Positions 1-8,176 of a stretch of DNA of 64,000 nucleotides are shown in pieces. The stretch is taken from the NCBI GenBank assembly GCA_035699745.1, contig DASSPH010000107.1, positions 124,001-188,000 on the forward strand, written 5' to 3'. Source of the stretch: Vicinamibacterales bacterium (GTDB lineage: Bacteria; Acidobacteriota; Vicinamibacteria; Vicinamibacterales; 2-12-FULL-66-21). Each line of letters opens with the position of its first letter. The first letter of the stretch is position 1. The translations under genes and the position numbers were made by a program. The notes beneath the pieces were generated by a model. The model ran no database searches, was not told the DNA's origin, and worked only from the letters and a program-made list of their open reading frames with translations.

Positions 1-12
1 CCTGCTCCTTCA

Positions 13-603
13 TTACCCGTCCCGCAGCAGCGATGCCGCCGCCGCGCCGCTGCCGTACGCGGCCAGCGCCACCGATCCGCCGAGCAAGAGCATCTCCAGT
101 CCGCCGACCCACCACCGATCAGCGGTGACCATGGCGCGCAGCGCGCCGACGGTGAACAGCATCGCAAAGGTGAGCACGACGGACAACGCGAACGCAAGCT
201 CCACGCCGATGGTGAACGGCGCCAGCGGCACGGCGCCGGCGGCGACGAACGCCAGCAGCGTCATCGCGCCGTGTCTCGCGGGATGCGCCTCTTCCGGCAG
301 GCGTTGCTGGGCGGCCAGCGCGCTCTCGTGAGCGCGGATGCTCAGGTAGTTCCCCACGCCCATCGAGAGTCCGTCGGCAAAGAGGTTGGCGCTGCCGAGG
401 ATGAGCATCGCGCGCGGCGACAGCCCGCCTCCGACGGCGCCGACCACGACGGCGAAGGTGGTGATGAGACCGTCGTTCGCGCCATAGACGACGTCGCGGA
501 TGTAATGCCGGACGATCGCCAATGCGCCGACCGGCTCGCCGTCGCTCCGCTGCGCGCGCCGAAGACGCCGGATGACCAGACCCTCGAAGATCGGTAGTCG
601 CAC
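13..603 (-). CDS. VIT1/CCC1-family membrane protein
   Basis: Predicted iron/manganese-type transporter of the VIT1/CCC1 (DUF125) family in the inner membrane. The family hallmark VYGANDGLITTFAVVVG lies near the start, followed by a glycine-rich helix (SANLFADGLSMGVGNYLS) and three more hydrophobic segments at the C-terminus. I chose the GTG at 603, giving 196 aa, because GAGGGAG lies just upstream and a sigma-54 promoter predicts a transcript start near 618. The longer ATG at 660 would lie upstream of that start. The gene is shorter than plant VIT1 but normal for bacterial members. The metal substrate cannot be read from sequence. It diverges from the serine hydrolase at 812 and shares its upstream site. 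Confidence 0.85.
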   Translation of the reverse strand: MRLPIFEGLVIRRLRRAQRSDGEPVGALAIVRHYIRDVVYGANDGLITTFAVVVGAVGGGLSPRAMLILGSANLFADGLSMGVGNYLSIRAHESALAAQQRLPEEAHPARHGAMTLLAFVAAGAVPLAPFTIGVELAFALSVVLTFAMLFTVGALRAMVTADRWWVGGLEMLLLGGSVALAAYGSGAAAASLLRDG

Positions 604-628
604 AGAAACTCCCTCGACCCGCCCAGGG

Positions 629-644
629 AGCAGGAGGGATGCCA
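629..644 (-). promoter_or_regulatory. sigma-54 promoter of the VIT1-like gene
   Basis: On the minus strand the sequence reads TGGCATCCCTCCTGCT, a GG-N10-GC match to the -24/-12 consensus TGGCACG-N4-TTGCW. The predicted start near 618 leaves a 15-nt leader before the GTG at 603. The -24 element lies 60 bp from the midpoint of the paired palindrome at 686-719. Confidence 0.65.
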
Positions 645-685
645 CTTGCGCCGCGGGCATCTCGCGTCAGATTGCCGCGGCGCGC

Positions 686-719
686 GGCGAAAATTCAGCA
701 GCACGGCGGGATATTCCCC
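686..719. promoter_or_regulatory. Paired palindrome, putative activator site (UAS 1)
   Basis: Two related 14-mers, GGCGAAAATTCAGC (686-699) and GCGGGATATTCCCC (706-719), have centres exactly 20 bp apart. The same arrangement recurs at 11 other places in the window. It sits between divergent sigma-54 promoters, 60 bp from the leftward and 73 bp from the rightward -24 element, as expected for an NtrC-type activator site. Confidence 0.7.
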
Positions 720-773
720 ACCGCCGCGGGCGTCGCCCGGACGCCCCGTGCGCCGGTTTCGCCGCGAGGCCGG

Positions 774-789
774 CGGCAGGGTTCGTGCG
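774..789 (+). promoter_or_regulatory. sigma-54 promoter of the serine hydrolase gene
   Basis: CGGCAGGGTTCGTGCG has GG at 775-776 and GC at 787-788 with ten bases between. The predicted start near 800 leaves a 12-nt leader before the ATG at 812. The -24 and -12 boxes are less perfect than at most other promoters here. Confidence 0.5.
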
Positions 790-811
790 TTCTGCAGCCC
801 GAGGGCACATC

Positions 812-2011
812 ATGCGAACTGCTGCAGCACACGAGATTGAGGGATCCGTCAGCCGCGGCTTCGAACCCGTGCGGAGGGCGTTCGAAGACAACTTCGCGCG
901 GCGGGCAGAGTTGGGCGGCGCCTGCTGTGTGTATCGCGGCGGGGAGAAGATCGTCGATCTCTGGGGCGGGTCGCGCAACGAACAGACGGGCGAGCCGTGG
1001 GAGCGCGACACGATGGTCGTCGTCCACTCCGCGACCAAGGGGCTGGCGGCGATGACGCTGGCGATTGCGCACTCGCGCGGCTGGCTGGACTACGAGGAGC
1101 GGGTCGCGGCGTACTGGCCCGAGTTCGCTCAGAACGGCAAGGAACGGATCACGGTGCGGCAGCTCCTCGCGCACCAGGCCGGGCTGTTCGCCTTCGACGA
1201 GCCGGTCGATCGCGATGTCGTCGCGGACCTCGATCGCCTGGCGGCGGTGATGGCGAGACACAAGCCGGCGTGGGAGCCGGGGTCGCGACAGGCGTACCAT
1301 GGCCTCACCCTCGGGTTCTACGAGGGGGAACTGCTCCGCCGCGTCGATCCGCGCCATCGGACGCTCGGTCAGTTCTTCCAGCAGGAGATCGCCGCCCCTC
1401 TCGGCGAAGACGTCTACATCCGGCTTCCCGAAGCGATCCCGAACACGCGTCTCGCCACGCTGACCGCGCCCACCCGGATCGAGATGCTCTTCGGCTTCCG
1501 GCCGCTGCGGCTCATGGTCGAGGGGTTCAAGCCCCATTCGAACATCCACCGCGCGCTGGCCGTGAATCCGGGCACATCCGTCTATTCCGACCAACGGCGG
1601 ATCTACGCGCGGAACCTCGAGGTGCCGTCGGGCGGCGCGGTCGGGACGGCGCGCGGCATCGCCCACGCGTATGGCGTCTTCGCCGACGGCGGACGCGAAC
1701 TGGGACTCCGGCAGGAGACGCTGGACCTGCTGGCGGCGCCGGCCGTTCCCTCGCAGCACGGATTCCATGACGAGTGCATCAAGGGGGAGGTGCAGTTCTC
1801 GCTCGGCTTCATGAAGCCGTGCGAGAACTGGCCGTTCGGCGGCCGGCGGGCGTTCGGCTCGCCCGGCGCGGGCGGCCCTCTCGGCTTTGCCGATCCTGAC
1901 GCCCGCATCGGCTACGCCTATGTGACCAGCCGCATGGGGACGACGTTCACCGGCGATCCGCGAGACGTGGCGCTCAGGGACGCGCTCTACCGCGCGCTGC
2001 GTCGTGAATGA
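812..2011 (+). CDS. Serine hydrolase, beta-lactamase/EstB family
   Basis: A 399-aa member of the beta-lactamase-related serine hydrolase family (PF00144; class C beta-lactamases, EstB-type esterases, DD-peptidases). The nucleophile motif SxxK is visible as SATK at residues 73-76. A tyrosine motif candidate lies in QAYHGLTLGFYEG, and a glycine-rich stretch FGSPGAGG stands where these proteins have their third active-site motif. There is no signal peptide, so it is probably cytosolic and more likely an esterase than a resistance enzyme. The start at 812 is preceded by GAGGG and fits the predicted transcript start. The reading frame stays open for another 80 codons upstream, but that stretch is arginine-rich and runs over the regulatory site, so I exclude it. 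Confidence 0.85.
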   Translation: MRTAAAHEIEGSVSRGFEPVRRAFEDNFARRAELGGACCVYRGGEKIVDLWGGSRNEQTGEPWERDTMVVVHSATKGLAAMTLAIAHSRGWLDYEERVAAYWPEFAQNGKERITVRQLLAHQAGLFAFDEPVDRDVVADLDRLAAVMARHKPAWEPGSRQAYHGLTLGFYEGELLRRVDPRHRTLGQFFQQEIAAPLGEDVYIRLPEAIPNTRLATLTAPTRIEMLFGFRPLRLMVEGFKPHSNIHRALAVNPGTSVYSDQRRIYARNLEVPSGGAVGTARGIAHAYGVFADGGRELGLRQETLDLLAAPAVPSQHGFHDECIKGEVQFSLGFMKPCENWPFGGRRAFGSPGAGGPLGFADPDARIGYAYVTSRMGTTFTGDPRDVALRDALYRALRRE

Positions 2012-2023
2012 CGGATCGCGGCG

Positions 2024-3064
2024 TCACCGCGCCGGGCGCCGCCACTCGTTGAGCGTGCGGATGTAGCTCGCGCGTTCGAAGTTCGCCGGCGCCGCGGCGT
2101 TCTGCAGACTCACCCGTCCGCGCACGTCGTCCAGCCGCGCGACGTCGTGGCGCTCCATCCAGGCAGAGAACCCGTTCACGATCGCCGCCAGGAACCCGGG
2201 GCCGTGGCGAAGCAGGGCCGAGACGACCTGCACCGCGTGCGCTCCCGCGAGAACGGCCTTGACGCCGTCGTTGGCGCTCTCGACGCCGCCGGTCGCGGCC
2301 AGCGACGCGCGAACCCGTCCGTGCAGGATCGCGAGCCAGCGCAGCCGCAGCAGCAGCTCCGATCGGCGCGACAGGGAGAGCGCCGGCGTCGCGGTCAGCG
2401 TCCGCAGGTTGATGTCCGGCTGATAGAACCGGTTGAACAGGACGAGCCCGTCGACGCCCGCCTGGTCCAGGCGGCTCGCGAGATTCGCGAACGCGGTGTA
2501 GAACGGCGGCAGCTTGAGCGCGAGCGGGATCTTCAGCGTGCTCTTCAGGTCACGCACCGCCTGAACCAGGTCGTTCTCCACGGTCTCGGCGGACACGCTG
2601 AACTCGGACAGCACGCGGTAGATGTTCACTTCCAGCGCGTCGGCGCCCGCCTGCTCGAGCTGCACGCCGTATTTCATCCACTGCCCGCGCGACGTGCCGT
2701 TGAGCGACGCGATCACCGGAATGCCCACCGCCGCTTTGACCCGGCGGAGGTGCTCCAGATACTCGTCGGGCGCCAACCGGTACTCGCGCGCCGCCGGGAA
2801 GGTGTCGATCAGCGGCGCGAAGCCGGCGTCCTCCAACGGATCGACGCCGTGGATCTGACCGCTCTCGGCCTCGGTGATCTGTTCCTCGAACAGCGAATGC
2901 AGCACGATGGCGGCGGCGTTGGCGTCTTCGAGGCGCCGGACGTCCCGCAGCTTTGCGCTCAGCGGCGAGGCGCCCGCGATGAAGGGATGCGCAAGCCTGA
3001 GCCCCAGATACACGGTCTCCGTCGCGGTGGAGGTGACGATGGCGGGCGGCTGCGAAACGGCCAT
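2024..3064 (-). CDS. Dihydroorotate dehydrogenase-like flavoprotein
   Basis: A 346-aa TIM-barrel protein of the dihydroorotate dehydrogenase-like group. Family-type segments are the N-terminal YLGLRLAHPFIAGASPLS, the strand LEVNIY, the core LALKLPP and LVLFNRF, and a C-terminal phosphate-binding region AVLAGAHAVQVVSALLRHG. These suggest FMN-dependent oxidoreduction. No pyrimidine genes are nearby, so a role in pyrimidine synthesis is doubtful; such orphan copies often accompany anaerobic or stress genes. The ATG at 3064 is chosen because a strong sigma-54 promoter predicts a start near 3078. A longer in-frame start at 3163 lies upstream of that. Its 3' end meets the serine hydrolase 12 bp away. 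Confidence 0.8.
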   Translation of the reverse strand: MAVSQPPAIVTSTATETVYLGLRLAHPFIAGASPLSAKLRDVRRLEDANAAAIVLHSLFEEQITEAESGQIHGVDPLEDAGFAPLIDTFPAAREYRLAPDEYLEHLRRVKAAVGIPVIASLNGTSRGQWMKYGVQLEQAGADALEVNIYRVLSEFSVSAETVENDLVQAVRDLKSTLKIPLALKLPPFYTAFANLASRLDQAGVDGLVLFNRFYQPDINLRTLTATPALSLSRRSELLLRLRWLAILHGRVRASLAATGGVESANDGVKAVLAGAHAVQVVSALLRHGPGFLAAIVNGFSAWMERHDVARLDDVRGRVSLQNAAAPANFERASYIRTLNEWRRPAR

Positions 3065-3088
3065 GGCGGTAATCCCGCCGGTACTCAG

Positions 3089-3104
3089 GGCAACCACCGT
3101 GCCG
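3089..3104 (-). promoter_or_regulatory. sigma-54 promoter of the DHOD-like gene
   Basis: The minus strand reads CGGCACGGTGGTTGCC, with GGCACG and TTGC at canonical spacing. The leader before the ATG at 3064 would be about 14 nt. The -24 element lies about 82 bp from the midpoint of the site at 3167-3202. Confidence 0.75.
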
Positions 3105-3166
3105 CACCGATCGCCCGGAGTTTCCGCGGCCGGCGGCGAATTCACGCGTGCCGCCGCGGCCATCGA

Positions 3167-3202
3167 GCGGGAGAAATTCCCCGCGAACCGGAATATTCAT
3201 CC
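3167..3202. promoter_or_regulatory. Paired palindrome, putative activator site (UAS 2)
   Basis: Contains GGGAGAAATTCCCC (3169-3182) and CCGGAATATTCATC (3188-3201), centres 19-20 bp apart. It lies between the divergent promoters of the DHOD-like gene and the tandem universal stress protein. Confidence 0.7.
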
Positions 3203-3243
3203 AGTGGGTAGACGCGCCGCGCCGGATTGGGCCGAGCGCCGCG

Positions 3244-3259
3244 GGGCACGTGCGTTGCA
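3244..3259 (+). promoter_or_regulatory. sigma-54 promoter of the tandem USP gene
   Basis: GGGCACGTGCGTTGCA is a near-perfect -24/-12 promoter (GGCACG-N4-TTGCA). The predicted start near 3270 leaves an 11-nt leader before the ATG at 3281. The -24 element lies 60 bp from the midpoint of the site at 3167-3202. Confidence 0.85.
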
Positions 3260-3280
3260 CAAACGATCGGCGGAGGCGAT

Positions 3281-4252
3281 ATGAACGTCCGCCCCTCTAT
3301 CCTCTGCCCCATCGACTATTCGGAGCCTTCGGCGGGCGCTCTGCACTACGCCGCGGCACTTGCCGAACACTTCGTCACCCGGCTGATCGTCCTCGGAGTC
3401 GAAGATCCCCTGCTCACGACGGCGCTCGATCTGGGCTCGGGTGTCCACTGGACGCGCGATCTGTCGGAGCGCGAGATCGGCCGGTTCGTGACCGGCGTGT
3501 TCGGCGAAGACGCCGCCGCGCTCCAGATGTGCGAGTACGACGTCGCCGTCGGCAAGCCGCCGGTCGAGATCCTGCGCGTCGCGCGCGAGCGGTCGTGCGA
3601 TCTCATCGTCATGAGCTCGCACGGGCTCACGGGCGCGCGGAAACTGTTCTTCGGCTCGACCACCGAGCGCGTGCTGCGCGAGACCACCGTGCCGGTGCTC
3701 GTGACGCCGCCGCAGAATCCCGGACCGATTCACGTGGAGGACGCCAGACGGCTGCTGCACCGGATCGTGGTCCCGGTCGACCTTTCACCCGCGTCGCTGC
3801 ATCAGACACAGGTCGCGCGCGGCGTCGCGGAAGCGCTGAACCTCCCCCTTCTGCTGCTGCACGTGATCGAGCCGGTCAGGAGCCGCCTGCTCTCGCGGCA
3901 TCACCTGCTGGGACTCGATTCGAACCGCCGCGCCCTGGCGGAGGACGGTCTCGAGGAACTGGTCGCCACGCTGCCGCGGAAGCTTCGCCCGGAACCGCTC
4001 ATCGTCTTCGGCGATCCGGCAGAAGAAGCGGCCAAGGTGGTCCGCGATCGGCAGGCGGGGCTCGTCGTGATGGGGCTGCACGGATCGCCGCTGCTGGGAC
4101 CGCGGATGGGCTCGGTGACGTACCGGATGCTCTGCCTCACGCCGACGCTCGTGCTCGCGCTCCCGCCCAAGGCGATCGGGCGGCCGAAGACCGACGGCCG
4201 TGAGGAGGCCGCGGTCGCGCGAACCGCCGAGGCCGGCGGACCGGATCGTTGA
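3281..4252 (+). CDS. Tandem universal stress protein
   Basis: A 323-aa protein made of two UspA domains, about residues 4-145 and 160-300. Domain 1 has the nucleotide-loop pattern MSSHGLTGARKLFFGS followed by TVPVLV, so it may bind ATP. Domain 2 has a weaker version (MGLHGSPLLGPRMGS). The C-terminal 25 residues are charged and look disordered. The start is supported by GGAGG and by the sigma-54 promoter. It is one of three USP genes in the island. USPs act in the cytosol in survival of starvation, low oxygen and energy stress; the specific role is unknown. It converges on the PAS kinase gene, 18 bp away. Confidence 0.9.
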   Translation: MNVRPSILCPIDYSEPSAGALHYAAALAEHFVTRLIVLGVEDPLLTTALDLGSGVHWTRDLSEREIGRFVTGVFGEDAAALQMCEYDVAVGKPPVEILRVARERSCDLIVMSSHGLTGARKLFFGSTTERVLRETTVPVLVTPPQNPGPIHVEDARRLLHRIVVPVDLSPASLHQTQVARGVAEALNLPLLLLHVIEPVRSRLLSRHHLLGLDSNRRALAEDGLEELVATLPRKLRPEPLIVFGDPAEEAAKVVRDRQAGLVVMGLHGSPLLGPRMGSVTYRMLCLTPTLVLALPPKAIGRPKTDGREEAAVARTAEAGGPDR

Positions 4253-4270
4253 CGGGTCGCGATCCGCGCG

Positions 4271-5362
4271 CTACTGCGTCCGTGACGCCGGCAGGCTGAT
4301 CTCTGCGATCGTTCCGCCTCCCGGCCGATCCCTGACGGCGATCGTCCCGTCCTGCAGCTCGATCAGCCGCTTGACGATCGCCAGCCCGAGTCCGGTGCCG
4401 CTGACGCGGGTCGTGAAGAACGGCTCGAAGATGCGTTCGCGGATCTCGGCCGGGATGCCCGGTCCGCGATCGCAGACCGCGAAACGGCAGACTCCGTCCG
4501 CCTCGCTCACGCAGATGCCGACCTCTTTGTTCCCGGCGGCCTGACACGCGTTGATCATCAGGTTCAGCAGCGCGGCGCGCAGCATGTCCGGATCGGCGAC
4601 GACGCTGATGCGCCCGTCGACGACGACGCCGATCGGAGCGCCGGATCGCCCGGTGCTCGCCTGCGCGGCCAGCGCGACGTCGCGCGCCAACGCTCTCGAG
4701 TCGACGCTCTGCCGGCGCGGCGGCTTCGGCCGCGCGTAGAGCAGCAGATCGCTCAGCTTGTCGTTCAGGCTGTCGATGCGCTGGATCATCGCCGTGATGG
4801 TGCCGCGATCCCGCACGTCGCAGCGGCCGTCGATGACCTGGAGCGACGCGCGCAAGCCGGCCAGCGGGTTGCGGACTTCGTGCGCCACCACCGCGGCGAG
4901 CGCGCCGAGCTGCGCCAGCGAGGCCTGCTCGCGCAGCCGCGCCTCCGCTTCCTTGCGGGCGGTGATTTCGTACCGGATCGAGAGGTACTGCCGCGGCTTG
5001 CCCGCCCCGTCCATGAAGGGGACGATGGTGGTCTCGACCCAGTAGAACGATCCGTCCTTGGCCCGATTGCGAATCTCGCCCCGCCAGATGCGCCCGCCCG
5101 CGATGGTGCGCCACAGATCGGCCATGAACTCCTTCGGATGGAGGCCGGAGTTGACGACGCGGTGATCCCGGCCGAGCAGCTCCTCGCGCGAGTACTGTGA
5201 GATCTCGCAGAACCTGTCGTTCACGTAGGTGATGACGCCGCGGTGATCGGTCGCGGCGACGATCGCCGATTGATCCAGCGCGTAGCGGAGCTCGTCGAGC
5301 GTCCGGAGCGATTCGGATATCGCCCGCGCCGCCCCCGCGTCGGCCGTGGCTCGCGGCTCCAT
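4271..5362 (-). CDS. PAS-domain sensor histidine kinase, NtrB-like
   Basis: A soluble 363-aa histidine kinase with no membrane segment. A PAS domain with PAC tail occupies about residues 25-145, followed by HisKA with the phospho-acceptor in VVAHEVRNPLAG (His near 161) and a HATPase domain with N-box LMINACQAAG, G1 DRGPGIPAE and G2 GTGLGLAIV. This layout is typical of kinases that pair with NtrC-type activators. The ATG at 5362 overlaps the upstream stop as TGATG; an ATG at 5377 is possible. It is the last gene of the unit starting at 6778, itself under the paired site and a sigma-54 promoter. It is therefore the best candidate partner for the activator at 20369-21736. That pairing is inferred. 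Confidence 0.9.
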   Translation of the reverse strand: MEPRATADAGAARAISESLRTLDELRYALDQSAIVAATDHRGVITYVNDRFCEISQYSREELLGRDHRVVNSGLHPKEFMADLWRTIAGGRIWRGEIRNRAKDGSFYWVETTIVPFMDGAGKPRQYLSIRYEITARKEAEARLREQASLAQLGALAAVVAHEVRNPLAGLRASLQVIDGRCDVRDRGTITAMIQRIDSLNDKLSDLLLYARPKPPRRQSVDSRALARDVALAAQASTGRSGAPIGVVVDGRISVVADPDMLRAALLNLMINACQAAGNKEVGICVSEADGVCRFAVCDRGPGIPAEIRERIFEPFFTTRVSGTGLGLAIVKRLIELQDGTIAVRDRPGGGTIAEISLPASRTQ

Positions 5363-5586
5363 CACCGTAGCGAGCATGTGACGACGTGTTCTGCGGCGAT
5401 GTCCTCGCCGACGCGCTGCAGCAGCCGGCCCAGCGGCCCGCCCGACCCGGCGGCCCGCTTCAGCCGGCAGCTGCCGTCCGCCCGCTGGTACTCGGGACAG
5501 ATCACGTGATCGACCAGTCCCTCGAAGTCCACGACGCGAGTGACGTGGGCGCCGAGCACCGGGCAGCGGACGTTCTCAATGCGCAT
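5362..5586 (-). CDS. Small cysteine-containing protein
   Basis: A 74-aa protein of unknown function. It begins MRIENVRCPVLGAHVTRV and contains a second cysteine pair in ICPEYQ and GSCRLK, so three to four cysteines could hold a metal ion or form a redox site. A basic glycine-rich middle is followed by a cysteine in the last five residues. It overlaps the upstream gene by 11 bp and the kinase start by one base, so the three are probably translationally coupled. I do not recognise the family. Confidence 0.6.
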   Translation of the reverse strand: MRIENVRCPVLGAHVTRVVDFEGLVDHVICPEYQRADGSCRLKRAAGSGGPLGRLLQRVGEDIAAEHVVTCSLR

Positions 5587-6166
5587 CGTGCCGCTCCGTC
5601 GTGATCACCGGAATGGCGTCCGGCAGGAAATCGACGATCAGGTTGGCGTCGATGTCGAGCAGCACCAGGGCGCGGTCCATGAATCGGTACTGCAGCCCCG
5701 CGGGCAGCGGCGGCAGCGCCGCCAGTACGCCCGGGAGCATCAGCGGCAGCGGCACGTCCGCCGGCCAGCGGGCGTGGACCGCGAGCGCCGGCAGCGGCCC
5801 GACCACCTCCTCGCGCACGAGCGCGAGCTGCGCGGCGTAGTCCCCCTCACACCCCTGGCGGATCGCACGCCGCAGTGCATACCCGATCTCCGGCGTGAAG
5901 ATGTCTCCCTGCTTCGCCGCCCACCGCGCGCTCTTGATGACGGCGGCGAGCGCGTCGGTGCGGCGGCGGATCTCGGCGGGATCGCGAAGCTGCACGAGCG
6001 GCAGCACGGTCGTCGCCGCGGCAGACTTGACCTCGACGTACGCGTTCACGCGCCGGGCGAACTCCGCCAGCACCGGCCGATCGGTGTCGGGCGGCTGCTG
6101 CACGGGCGCCGGGGCGGCCGCGGCGGCGGCGACGAGAACGATGATGAATGCCTGGAAGTTGGCCAT
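5576..6166 (-). CDS. Exported hypothetical protein
   Basis: A 196-aa protein with an N-terminal hydrophobic segment (FQAFIIVLVAAAAAA) that looks like a signal peptide ending near residue 20. The mature part is mostly helical and contains RDPAEIRRRTDALAAVIKSA and RQGCEGDY. I do not recognise a named family. Its place between the DUF3365 cytochrome-like gene and the PAS kinase suggests a periplasmic part of the same sensing or redox unit. Confidence 0.65.
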   Translation of the reverse strand: MANFQAFIIVLVAAAAAAPAPVQQPPDTDRPVLAEFARRVNAYVEVKSAAATTVLPLVQLRDPAEIRRRTDALAAVIKSARWAAKQGDIFTPEIGYALRRAIRQGCEGDYAAQLALVREEVVGPLPALAVHARWPADVPLPLMLPGVLAALPPLPAGLQYRFMDRALVLLDIDANLIVDFLPDAIPVITTERHDAH

Positions 6167-6188
6167 GGGAACCTCCCCGAACGCCTCC

Positions 6189-6778
6189 TCAGCGTGCGCC
6201 TCGCTCTTTCGGTACCTCGACCCAGAACCATCCGCGCAGGTCGCCGGTCGCGAAATTCAGCGCCCGATCCGACGGATACCGCGCGGCGATGGCGGTTCGT
6301 ATTGCCGGCGCCAGCTTGTCGGCCGGCCCGTGACACGCGGCGCAGACCGGCTGCTCGACGATCGGCCGGAGCAGCCCGACACGGTCGCCGAGATCGACCG
6401 CAAAGCCATCCACCCCGGGGCCGTTCGGCCGTCGTATCGCGCGACGATGTCGGCGGCCCAGGGGCGCGGCGCGTTCCGCACGTTGCGCAGGTGCGCGGAC
6501 GTGCGCCCCGCCTCAATCCCTTCCCGCCGCGAGATGGCGAGTGCGAGGGCCGCGGCTTCGACGTGACAGGACTGCAGCGCGTGCTCCGGCCCGCCATGAG
6601 CGATGGCCGCGTTCAACTCGCGCAGCACCGCGGACTGCAGCGACACGATCACGAGATCGCCTCGCTGGATCGCCGGCCTCAGCGCCGCGGGGGCCTCCGC
6701 CACCGGATAGACCTGCCGCCCGCCGGCGACGAGACCCGCGGCAAGCGTGGCGGCGAGCAGTGATCCGGTGGACATCAT
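6189..6778 (-). pseudogene. DUF3365 (Tll0287-like) haem protein gene, frameshifted
   Basis: Two overlapping frames together encode one DUF3365-type protein. The first gives a signal peptide (MMSTGSLLAATLAAGLVAGG) and the DUF3365 core up to RYDGRTAPG. The second continues with MDGFAVDLGDRVG, then the haem motif CAACHG and the typical end YPSDRA..GDLRGWFWVEV. The break falls in a C4/G4 run at 6413-6420. Adding one G on the coding strand gives TAPGVDGFAV and a 196-aa protein. The gene is therefore either truly broken or carries a homopolymer sequencing error. Family members are periplasmic c-type haem or redox/NO sensors, a natural input for the kinase downstream. Confidence 0.75.
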
Positions 6779-6805
6779 GGAACGCACCTTGTACTGCCCG
6801 AGAAG

Positions 6806-6821
6806 AGCAACGGTCGTACCG
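6806..6821 (-). promoter_or_regulatory. sigma-54 promoter of the DUF3365-kinase operon
   Basis: The minus strand reads CGGTACGACCGTTGCT, with GG and GC ten bases apart. The predicted start near 6795 precedes the ATG at 6778. The -24 element lies 70 bp from the midpoint of the site at 6873-6906. Confidence 0.7.
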
Positions 6822-6872
6822 CCGCCCTGCGCTCCGGTGGCCGTCGTTCGCCGGGGGGATGTCCGCGGGGGC

Positions 6873-6906
6873 GCGAAGAATTTCGCACTGTGGGGAAACA
6901 CTCCCC
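6873..6906. promoter_or_regulatory. Paired palindrome, putative activator site (UAS 3)
   Basis: GCGAAGAATTTCGC (6873-6886) is followed by GGGGAAACACTCCCC (6892-6906), a near-perfect palindrome. Centres are about 19.5 bp apart. It lies between divergent sigma-54 promoters at 6806 and 6949. Confidence 0.75.
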
Positions 6907-6948
6907 ATCGCCGGAACCGCCCGCCCCCGGCATTGCAGGGGCGCAATC

Positions 6949-6964
6949 GGGCATCCGATTTGCG
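6949..6964 (+). promoter_or_regulatory. sigma-54 promoter of the 7002 gene
   Basis: GGGCATCCGATTTGCG has GG and GC at correct spacing, 61 bp from the midpoint of the shared site. The predicted start is near 6975, followed by AGGAGG at 6991 and the ATG at 7002. Confidence 0.7.
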
Positions 6965-7001
6965 GAGGGCCTGGCTGGCTATCAGCGCTCAGGAGGCGTC
7001 C

Positions 7002-7337
7002 ATGGATCTCTTCGTCACGCGCGCCGCCACCATCGCTCACGATGTGGAGGCGGCGGGTTCGTCACGGGCATTTCGCTCGGCGGTGCAGGATTTCGAGCGG
7101 CTGCTGTCGCGCATAGCGCGCTACCCGTCCGACTTCCTCACCGACGGCGACGCTCACGCCCTGGCGTCGCTCGCCGACATCGTGGTGAATCGCATCGAGG
7201 ATCGGCTGGACGCGCACGCCGATCGCAGCAAGGTGCAGCTCGAGCTCGCCCGCCGGATCTATCAGGTCCGCCGCGATCTCGAGACCATCTTCGCGGTGGT
7301 GCGGACCGCCGACGAGGGTGCCGCCCTGCGCGCCTGA
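7002..7337 (+). CDS. Hypothetical helical protein
   Basis: A 111-aa, mainly alpha-helical, cytosolic protein starting MDLFVTRAATIAHDVE. A consensus AGGAGG lies five bases before the ATG. It has no recognisable motif; the C-terminal half is charged (NRIEDRLDAHADRSK). Its last 76 bp overlap the 3' end of the CHAD gene on the other strand, an unusually long tail-to-tail overlap. Its promoter and site place it in the sigma-54 regulon. Confidence 0.65.
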   Translation: MDLFVTRAATIAHDVEAAGSSRAFRSAVQDFERLLSRIARYPSDFLTDGDAHALASLADIVVNRIEDRLDAHADRSKVQLELARRIYQVRRDLETIFAVVRTADEGAALRA

Positions 7338-8176
7338 GGGCGCCGCACCAGACGCAGCGCCGCCTGCGCTTCCGCGGCGGCGCGCGTCCGCAGCTCCGAC
7401 CGATAGTGCCGCAGCAGCCGCAGCGCCGTCGCGGTGTCCCGCCGCGACGCCACCCCTTCTTCGACGAGCAGCCGCTCCAGGATCGTCACGTTGTGCGCGT
7501 CGTCGAGGATGCCGTCGAGGACGTCCAGCCGCCGGCGAAGCGCCTGCAGCCCGCGACGATACGGTTCGAGCAGGCGCACGTGCAGCCACAGGCGCGTCGT
7601 GCTCCGCCGCCACTCGCGCTCCCGCCGCGGCGTCGGCCGATCGAGCGCCCGGGCGAGCGCCGCCGCCGCCTGCCGCCGGCTCTTCTCGAGCCCGGTCTCG
7701 ACCGGCACGGTCTGCCGCTCGATCTCCCACGTGCCGATGCGCGCCCGCTCGACCGCCACCGCCGTCTCGGCTCTTTTCAACAGCCGCGTTGCGGCGGCGC
7801 TGAGGTCGGCGCGCTCCGCCCGCTGCACGAGGGCGGTCCTGACGGCGTCGAGCGCCGGCCGCGCGTCGCCCGCGTCCGGCCGCGACGCGAGCCGGGCGAG
7901 CGTCGCGAGCGCGGTGAACTCGGTCTCGACCGCCGCAAGGCGCCGGTTGAGCGTGCGCAGCCGGCGGTTGCCCTCGTCGAACGCCTCGTCGGTCAGCCGC
8001 GGGCGCAGCAGCCGCAGCAGCGCGCGCACCCGGCGGATGCGGCGGCGCGCATCGTGGACCCAGTCGCCGTGGTTCGATCCGGCGCGATGCAGATCGTCCA
8101 GCGCCAGCGCCAGCTGATCGTCCGCGAGCCGTGTCGCCTGCTCACCGAGGGCGGGCTGGCGTGACCGGTCATGCAT
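7262..8176 (-). CDS. CHAD domain protein
   Basis: A 304-aa protein consisting of a CHAD domain (conserved histidine alpha-helical domain), a family that binds inorganic polyphosphate through conserved histidines and basic residues. The hallmark VHDARRRIRRVRALLRLL lies near residues 40-57, with a second helical repeat carrying TTRLWLHVRLLEPYRRGLQALRRRL and LDDAHN in the C-terminal half. It is very rich in arginine, fitting a polyanion ligand. Unlike many CHAD proteins it lacks a CYTH triphosphatase domain. It overlaps the end of the NhaA-like gene by 8 bp and is the last gene of a six-gene unit. Polyphosphate binding is known for the family and inferred here. Confidence 0.88.
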   Translation of the reverse strand: MHDRSRQPALGEQATRLADDQLALALDDLHRAGSNHGDWVHDARRRIRRVRALLRLLRPRLTDEAFDEGNRRLRTLNRRLAAVETEFTALATLARLASRPDAGDARPALDAVRTALVQRAERADLSAAATRLLKRAETAVAVERARIGTWEIERQTVPVETGLEKSRRQAAAALARALDRPTPRREREWRRSTTRLWLHVRLLEPYRRGLQALRRRLDVLDGILDDAHNVTILERLLVEEGVASRRDTATALRLLRHYRSELRTRAAAEAQAALRLVRRPQARRAAPSSAVRTTAKMVSRSRRT

